Source: Bacillota bacterium (lineage in GTDB: Bacteria; Bacillota; Limnochordia; Darwinibacteriales; Darwinibacteriaceae). From it: a stretch of 37,491 bases of DNA. The first letter of the stretch is position 1. Each line of letters begins with the position of its first letter. Location: contig DURH01000033.1 of assembly GCA_012837385.1 (NCBI GenBank), forward strand, positions 1 through 37,491, given 5' to 3'. The translations under genes were made by a program, and so were the position numbers. Shown piece by piece: positions 32,816 to 37,491 of this stretch. The notes under the pieces are model-generated. The model was not told the origin of the DNA. It made no database searches and worked only from the letters and a program-made list of their open reading frames with translations.

Positions 32816-34297
32816 CTAACGTCCCACTATGCCTAAGCGGTTTATGATAACATCTAACGTTTCGTCCACAGCGGTCATCATCCGGGCTGCGGCGTTGTAA
32901 GCATGCTGAAACCGAATCATATTAGCCATCTCTTCGTCAAGACTGACGCCGGAAATGGACTCTTTAAGGTTCAACAGGTGATTCTCCAGCACAACCTGGT
33001 TTTCAGTCATACGGATAGCTTCTTGGGTTTTGACACCGATACTAGAAATGATCGCGTTATAATCATCGCCTATCGTACTGGTCGAACCTTCCGGGGGATC
33101 GTGACGCAGGGATGCGAGTCTCAGTGCGTTCTCGCCATTGCCCCTTGCTCCTCCCAGCGAACTCGCCCTAATGCGGCTCACGTCTTCGATAATCTCCGCA
33201 TTAACTCGAATGTTCATGGCAGCCGACGGCACTGGATCGAGATTAGGGTCAGGCAAGTCAAACGTGAAGAACTTGAACTGGGGGAAACCAGAAGCGTTAG
33301 GATCCTCGCCACCGTTACCCTCAAGATCGAACCCCTGCGCATGGATGGAATTGAAGGCTGCGACGAAATCCCGAGTCCATTCATCCAGCTTATCAATGCT
33401 GTCCTGAAGAAGGTCATCACGCAGATGCAGCATCCCTCCAATCTCACCAGAGGTGATATCCGCGGTGCCCTTTGTTGACTCCCAGTAAATCTCTTTTCTA
33501 CTGTAGGTGGAAGAACCAGTGGAGATCTGATCTCGCACGTTCAATTTGTACGCCGTACTGCGGTGTACCAAAGTGGTGCCACCAATAGTTACACCCACCA
33601 TGTTTGCATGGTCTTCCGTTATTTCAATATTGACCAGGCTGGAAAGCTGCTCCAAAATTGCATCTCGAGCGTCTAGAAGATCATTGGGAAGACTCCCGGT
33701 GGCACTCACCTTCCCGATTTCATCGTTCAGGTCCGCAAGCCTTTGAGCGAGAATATTCACTTCATCCACTTTCGTAGGGATGTTATCATTGATGTTTTCG
33801 CTCAGCCTCTGCAGTTGTCCACGCGTACCCCTGATGGCCTCGACCAACAGTTCTGCTCTCTGCACCACAACTTCCCGCACAGCCATTAGCTCAGGGTCAC
33901 GGCTCAGGTCCTGCAGAGAATCCCAAAGCTGATCAAGGGCATAGTGAATACTGTTTTCGCTGGGTTCGTTGAAAAAGAGCTCAACCTGTCTTAGCCCTTC
34001 TTCCAGGGTGGCCCAGTAGTTCCGGTTCTGCAGCTGCTGACGCAGGCGCATATCCACAAAACTGTCCCGCATCCGCACAATCTGGCTGACCTGGACTCCC
34101 GTTCCCATTTGGCCATTGGACGGCGTGTAACCCATCATAGGCGTGGGGTGCGGATTGGTCGCGGTGTGCAGAGCGGTCTGCCGCGAGTAATTGGGATTAT
34201 TTGCATTGGCAACGTTGTGCCCCGTAATATCAAGGGAAACCTGCTGAGCCTGCAGGGCTCGTAGGGCTATATAAACGCCGCTAAAAGTTGTCCTCAT
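32816..34297 (-). CDS. flgK: Hook-associated protein FlgK (HAP1)
   Basis: FlgK (493 aa) is the first hook-filament junction protein. The N-terminal axial motif (VSLDITGHNVANANNPNYSR) and the C-terminal coiled coil (SLDEEMANMIRFQHAYNAAA, then DETLDVIINRL) are typical, with a variable middle domain. Length is normal. It starts 3 nt after flgN, with AAGGTG as SD, so FlgK is made next to its chaperone. Confidence 0.97.
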   Translation of the reverse strand: MRTTFSGVYIALRALQAQQVSLDITGHNVANANNPNYSRQTALHTATNPHPTPMMGYTPSNGQMGTGVQVSQIVRMRDSFVDMRLRQQLQNRNYWATLEEGLRQVELFFNEPSENSIHYALDQLWDSLQDLSRDPELMAVREVVVQRAELLVEAIRGTRGQLQRLSENINDNIPTKVDEVNILAQRLADLNDEIGKVSATGSLPNDLLDARDAILEQLSSLVNIEITEDHANMVGVTIGGTTLVHRSTAYKLNVRDQISTGSSTYSRKEIYWESTKGTADITSGEIGGMLHLRDDLLQDSIDKLDEWTRDFVAAFNSIHAQGFDLEGNGGEDPNASGFPQFKFFTFDLPDPNLDPVPSAAMNIRVNAEIIEDVSRIRASSLGGARGNGENALRLASLRHDPPEGSTSTIGDDYNAIISSIGVKTQEAIRMTENQVVLENHLLNLKESISGVSLDEEMANMIRFQHAYNAAARMMTAVDETLDVIINRLGIVGR

Positions 34298-34300
34298 AGC

Positions 34301-34759
34301 TTACACCTTCCGGTCGAAATATGATCTGCCCGGCACACTGGCTCCTGTTTTGGCATAGGTAGGCGCTGCTTCGTCGCCCGTTAAGAGATTCATAGAAAAC
34401 TGCACATAGTGTAGCGCCTGCGCCAACAGCTGCTGGTTCAGACCGTTTACAGCCTGGAGCTGGCCTAAGTTCTCAGCCAACTTAACCAGTAAGGGTTCTG
34501 CCACGGCACTCTGCTCTTCAGTGAGAGTGGGCAGCCATTTTTCAAGACTCCTGCCCACTGCCATCACATCAAATAAAGAAGCCCTGAGGCGATCCACCTC
34601 TTCGAGGCGAGCCAACACCTTCTGCTCCTCATCAGCGATCCGCGCCACTTCCGGAGCGTTATTGATCTGTTCCTGCTTGGCAGTGCCAAGGGCGATCAAT
34701 TGTTCCAGCAGCCCGTTTTCTTCATGAAGTGCTGCCACAAAATCGTCCCAGACAGTCAT
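34301..34759 (-). CDS. flgN: Flagellar export chaperone FlgN
   Basis: The 152-residue all-helical protein (FVAALHEENGLLEQLIALG, ARLEEVDRLRASLFDVM, LLVKLAENLGQLQAVN) matches the FlgN family, the cytoplasmic chaperone for FlgK and FlgL, and precedes flgK as in Bacillus. The C-terminus is less ordered. Its SD (AAGGAG) overlaps the end of flgM, 5 nt apart. Confidence 0.92.
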   Translation of the reverse strand: MTVWDDFVAALHEENGLLEQLIALGTAKQEQINNAPEVARIADEEQKVLARLEEVDRLRASLFDVMAVGRSLEKWLPTLTEEQSAVAEPLLVKLAENLGQLQAVNGLNQQLLAQALHYVQFSMNLLTGDEAAPTYAKTGASVPGRSYFDRKV

Positions 34760-34764
34760 CGTTT

Positions 34765-35049
34765 TCAGCTCTCCTTCTGGGCCCTGATGATCCCCTGGGC
34801 AATCTGTTTAGGGGAAACTCTATATGTGCCTTGTTCCACAGCCACCTTGATTTCCTCTGCACGTGGGCGAATATCAGGGGCCGACTGTAGCTTCTGCAGC
34901 ATCGCCTGCATCTCCCGGCTTTCTGGAGACAGCGTTACCTCATCACTATAGGATGCGCTTCCCGCTTGCTTCTGAAGGCGCCTAGCTTGTTTTTGCTCTC
35001 CATAGATCTGTGCCACACGCTGCACTGCTGCTTTGTTAGAAATAATCAT
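34765..35049 (-). CDS. flgM: Anti-sigma-28 factor FlgM
   Basis: FlgM (94 aa) holds sigma-28/sigma-D inactive until the hook is complete, then is secreted or released. The conserved C-terminal region is visible (DEVTLSPESREMQAMLQKLQ and VAVEQGTYRVSPKQIAQGII). I choose ATG 35049 because the sigma-D-type promoter at 35080-35107 would start transcription near 35073, and AAAGGGG lies 8 nt upstream. An in-frame ATG at 35079 would fall upstream of that transcript. Confidence 0.95.
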   Translation of the reverse strand: MIISNKAAVQRVAQIYGEQKQARRLQKQAGSASYSDEVTLSPESREMQAMLQKLQSAPDIRPRAEEIKVAVEQGTYRVSPKQIAQGIIRAQKES

Positions 35050-35079
35050 TGTAAAAACCCCTTTCTCCCCTCTCTCCAT

Positions 35080-35107
35080 TTGTCGGCAAATTCACTAGAA
35101 AGCTTTA
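35080..35107 (-). promoter_or_regulatory. Sigma-D/sigma-28 promoter of flgM
   Basis: On the minus strand TAAAGCTT (35100-35107) and GCCGACAA (35080-35087) are 12 nt apart. Counted from TAAA this is a 16-nt spacer. It closely matches the sigma-D/FliA consensus TAAA-N15/16-GCCGATAA. It would transcribe flgM and genes after it, and place FlgM under the sigma factor it inhibits. Confidence 0.85.
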
Positions 35108-35108
35108 A

Positions 35109-35504
35109 TCAGCGCTGGCGCTTAATCTGATCAAGGTAGCGCACCCGTGAATCTCCAGAGGATGCTCGAGAACTGGGCTGGAATGGTGCGGCACTGCTGG
35201 GATCCAGCTCCGAACGGCATTTCCTACAAACCCGCCCTACGGTTATGGGGTCACCACAGATCTCGCAGCTCAACTGCGCATCCCTTGGGATGACACTGAG
35301 CCTGCCTTCGCGGATAAACTCGTAGATCACTTCCACATCGATTTCCGTCTCCTGAGCGACCTCAGCCACCGTGGCACCAGGGTTCTTCAGGAGATAGTCT
35401 TTTACGGCCTCAAAGGATGCCTGCACTTCTTTGTAGCACTCATCACACATTGTCCTGGTGGGATGGGCAAAAACCTTATTGCACACCTGGCAGTTCTTCA
35501 GCAA
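35109..35504 (-). CDS. yvyF: YvyF-family flagellar operon protein (zinc ribbon)
   Basis: The 131-residue protein has an N-terminal zinc-binding motif (CQVCNKVF...MCDECY) and a central HTH-like region (PGATVAEVAQETEIDVEVIY). A second four-cysteine knuckle (CEICGDPITVGRVCRKC) and a charged disordered tail follow. Structure and position between comFC and flgM match YvyF (TIGR03826), which in Bacillus is linked to regulation of flagellar gene expression. I place the start at TTG 35504, with GGGAG 8 nt upstream. GTG 35513 is an alternative. Either overlaps comFC by about 30 nt. Confidence 0.88.
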   Translation of the reverse strand: MLKNCQVCNKVFAHPTRTMCDECYKEVQASFEAVKDYLLKNPGATVAEVAQETEIDVEVIYEFIREGRLSVIPRDAQLSCEICGDPITVGRVCRKCRSELDPSSAAPFQPSSRASSGDSRVRYLDQIKRQR

Positions 35505-36177
35505 CTTCCTCACTCCCAAACATCTCAGTACGGGCTGCAAATAAGCCAAGAGGCTTACCGCCATACTGCTCAATTAGTCTTGCTATGGCAAAAAAAGTTT
35601 GACCCGAGGTGATCACATCATCTACGATTAGGCACGTCTTCCCCTGAAAACTACAGCCGGGAAGAACAGCAAATGCCCTGCGCAGATTACGTTTTCTCTC
35701 TTCCAAAGGCAGCCCGCTCTGCGGTTTGGTGTCCCTGGTTCGAACTATGTGGCTGCAGATGGGCCGCTTCCATATTCCAACTATATTATCGGCAAGTAGA
35801 GCCGCTTGGTTGAATCCCCTCTGTTTCAGACGTGCCGGAGCCAAGGGGACAGGAATGAGCAGATCCACTCCAGCAAGGACAGGCTCCTCCCGGCAGGCCA
35901 AACCCAGAAGAAAACCTAATGCAGCCGCGATCTCAAACCGGCCCTCAAACTTCATACTCTGAATCAAGCTCCGCCCAAAGCCCTGATAGGGAAAGAGTGA
36001 GAAATATGGGTAACCCTGTACAGTGCGCTTTTCCCAGCTGATGCTCAAGGAATCAAGGCAGATCCGACAAGCCCCCACATCCAAGGCGGGCCTTTCGCGG
36101 CACAGTTCGCACAGGGCTTGCGGTGGCAGCAAGAGATGCTCCAAGGCTTGAAGCCACTCACGCAGTGCTTTCACCAT
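35476..36177 (-). CDS. comFC: ComF-family phosphoribosyltransferase-like competence protein (ComFC)
   Basis: The 233-residue protein has an N-terminal cysteine cluster (CELC...ACRIC) for zinc and a type-I phosphoribosyltransferase fold whose PRPP-loop is CLIVDDVITSGQT (near residue 195). VPLAPARLKQRGFNQA is also typical of ComF. ComFC is needed for DNA uptake in naturally competent bacteria and works with ComFA on the cytoplasmic side. I start at ATG 36177, with AAGGGGG 8 nt upstream. It overlaps comFA by 20 nt. Confidence 0.92.
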   Translation of the reverse strand: MVKALREWLQALEHLLLPPQALCELCRERPALDVGACRICLDSLSISWEKRTVQGYPYFSLFPYQGFGRSLIQSMKFEGRFEIAAALGFLLGLACREEPVLAGVDLLIPVPLAPARLKQRGFNQAALLADNIVGIWKRPICSHIVRTRDTKPQSGLPLEERKRNLRRAFAVLPGCSFQGKTCLIVDDVITSGQTFFAIARLIEQYGGKPLGLFAARTEMFGSEEVAEELPGVQ

Positions 36178-37491
36178 TGAGAAGCCCCCTTTGCCTCGCT
36201 TCATCGTTCAGCTCTCTGATCAGGGCTAGGGCCTGTTTCATGGCTGGTGCAATTTTGGACGCGACAAAGAGCACCTTACCCGTGGGACTATCGGCCGTAC
36301 GTCCCACCCGCCCCGCCATCTGCACCAAGGCGTTGGCAGTAAAAAGGCTGTGGTCAGCATAAACAACCAGCACCTCCACTCCAGGGAAGTTGACGCCGCG
36401 CTCCAAAACAGAGGTGGATACCAGAATATCCAACCTGCCCTGGCGAAAGTCCTCGATCACTTTCGTCCGACCCTCCAACTTGGAATGGCAGAGGCCTACC
36501 TTTCTGGGGATAACAGCGGCCAACGCTTTCTGCAGGACGGTGCAGCATGCTATGGTAGGTGCAAAGACAAGCCAGCGGTTGTCAGACGCAGTGAGAGTGT
36601 CGGCGATCACCGCAGGCAGAGCAGCAGCCTCCAACGCCGACCAGGGAGGGAGCTTCTCCACAAACAGTATTGGTTCTGGGAGGGGATAACCATGGTAGCG
36701 TGCGGGGATAGTGATCACACGAGACGGCCGGCAGGCAGAAGGCGTGGCGGTCATTTCCACCAGCTGGCCCGTGGGGGTCAAAGAACGATGGAGACCGAAA
36801 CGAAGCATTTCGCTGCCCTGAAAGGGAAATGCATCAACTTCATCAAGGATGGCGAGCTCAAAACGCTTATAGAAGTGGAGTACCTGGTGAGTAGTGGCCA
36901 CAACCAGCCTGCCTGCACCCAGCCAAGGTTGACCCCCGTGGTGGACAGCAATCTCCACCGCGGGAAAGGACTGGTGTAGGCGCTGGGCGATTTCCCGTAC
37001 CAAGTCCTGCCTAGGGATGGCAAAGAGCACCTCATACCCCTCAGCCAAAGCTTTCTCAATCAAGGAAAAGCTCACTTCTGTCTTCCCAGCACCGCAGGCA
37101 GCCCACACCAAAGCTCGGCCCTGACGCTTGTCCCAGAAATCCAGGAGTTCCAGGGACGCTTCCCGCTGTGCCTGGGTCAGCTCGTAATCCAGCACAAAGC
37201 CCACAGGTTGCTCCCCTGTGCCGCTGACCTGTCCAGGAACAGCCAGCAGAATGCTGCATTCTCTGTGTTCACCCATGGAGGAGCACTCCAGACAGCGCAG
37301 GCAATCTAGGCTGCCGCAGTTGAGGCAGGGCATCGCCCTTACCTCCCTGCTTCCACAGCGTGTACAGACTTTCTCACCCCAAGGCGCAGCGGTAAAGCCA
37401 GGCAGCTGTACCAGTCTTTCCTGGAAAACGCCCACATCCAAGGCGCGGCTGATCTCGCTGGGCCAGAAACCCTCATCCCTCAGATGCTTCA
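36158..37491 (-). CDS. comFA: ComFA-like DEAD-box ATPase (5' end outside window)
   Basis: The frame is open to the right edge, so the N-terminus is missing. At least 443 residues are visible. A four-cysteine zinc finger (CTRCGSREVRAMPCLNCGS...CLRCLEC) precedes a superfamily-2 helicase core with Walker A AACGAGKTE, Walker B LDEVDAF and motif VI QMAGRVGRTADS. This matches ComFA, the ATPase that pulls incoming single-stranded DNA through ComEC during transformation. An in-frame TTG at 37441 could be read as a start but the open frame and the ComFA length argue for a start further upstream. It is followed by comFC; comFB is absent. Confidence 0.92.
   Translation of the reverse strand, partial: KHLRDEGFWPSEISRALDVGVFQERLVQLPGFTAAPWGEKVCTRCGSREVRAMPCLNCGSLDCLRCLECSSMGEHRECSILLAVPGQVSGTGEQPVGFVLDYELTQAQREASLELLDFWDKRQGRALVWAACGAGKTEVSFSLIEKALAEGYEVLFAIPRQDLVREIAQRLHQSFPAVEIAVHHGGQPWLGAGRLVVATTHQVLHFYKRFELAILDEVDAFPFQGSEMLRFGLHRSLTPTGQLVEMTATPSACRPSRVITIPARYHGYPLPEPILFVEKLPPWSALEAAALPAVIADTLTASDNRWLVFAPTIACCTVLQKALAAVIPRKVGLCHSKLEGRTKVIEDFRQGRLDILVSTSVLERGVNFPGVEVLVVYADHSLFTANALVQMAGRVGRTADSPTGKVLFVASKIAPAMKQALALIRELNDEARQRGLLNGESTA

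Noticed and set aside
37439-37441. TTG at 37441 as the start of comFA
   Set aside because: The frame stays open to the window edge, there is no SD before this codon, and ComFA proteins normally extend further upstream of the zinc finger.
1-37491. CRISPR arrays, tRNA or rRNA genes, insertion sequences, prophage or attachment sites
   Set aside because: No regularly spaced repeats, transposase or integrase genes, cloverleaf candidates or rRNA-like segments were seen. The region looks like stable core chromosome.

Overview
The window is an ordinary chromosomal stretch of a Bacillota (Firmicutes)-type bacterium. Nearly every gene lies on the minus strand, with strong Shine-Dalgarno sites and frequent TTG/GTG starts. 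From right to left the order comFA - comFC - yvyF - flgM - flgN - flgK - flgL - DUF6470 - fliW - csrA - flaG - fliS - fliT-like - (csp) - hpf - secA - prfB - yitT-type - ctpB - minJ-like - uvrBA follows the Bacillus subtilis arrangement as I remember it. At the same time there are three predicted exported proteins with an N-terminal signal peptide, alternating beta-strand character and a C-terminal Phe (genes at 461, 6021 and 6743). That combination suggests an outer membrane, so I infer a diderm Bacillota lineage (Limnochordia-like or another deep anaerobic clade). The taxon itself is inference.

Layout. 1-6602: envelope and regulation. A truncated exported-protein gene at the left edge and a 434-residue barrel-like protein each sit behind a long 5' leader. 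These are followed by an orphan sugar-importer-type ABC ATPase with its own promoter/operator, a HAD phosphatase, a DUF2089-DUF4097 envelope-stress-like pair, and a small barrel protein. 6743-7435 is a divergent barrel gene, one of only two genes on the plus strand. 7478-14143: a compact uvrB-uvrA-uvrC excision-repair operon. 14226-14708: inorganic pyrophosphatase (plus strand). 14705-18505: ctpB, a MinJ-like PDZ membrane protein and a divergent polysaccharide deacetylase. 18624-23553: an envelope/glycan cluster (DUF2993, DUF5693, csaB, tagA-like, YitT-family). 23610-28912: hpf, an unrecognised gene, secA and prfB, the last with a programmed +1 frameshift. 29036-37491: cold-shock protein, the late flagellar/CsrA block and the comF locus, running off the right edge.

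How the genes fit together. The flagellar block carries hook-junction proteins (FlgK, FlgL), their chaperones (FlgN, FliS, a FliT-like protein), the anti-sigma factor FlgM behind a clear sigma-D/sigma-28 promoter, and the FliW-CsrA post-transcriptional switch. Flagellin (hag) and the cap protein (fliD), which usually sit inside this block, are absent. SecA and several envelope genes supply and modify the surface to which the barrel proteins would belong.

Most interesting signal. The two exported-protein genes at the left share a 5' leader architecture that I do not recognise as a known riboswitch. It has a 74/77-nt imperfect hairpin presenting a perfect anti-SD complement, an 18/21-nt linker, a second stem enclosing a 15-nt block conserved at 14/15 positions, and a 65/66-nt spacer to the start codon. 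In leader B two pairs are G-U wobbles that form only in the minus-strand RNA. I propose this as a candidate undescribed cis-regulatory RNA for envelope proteins.
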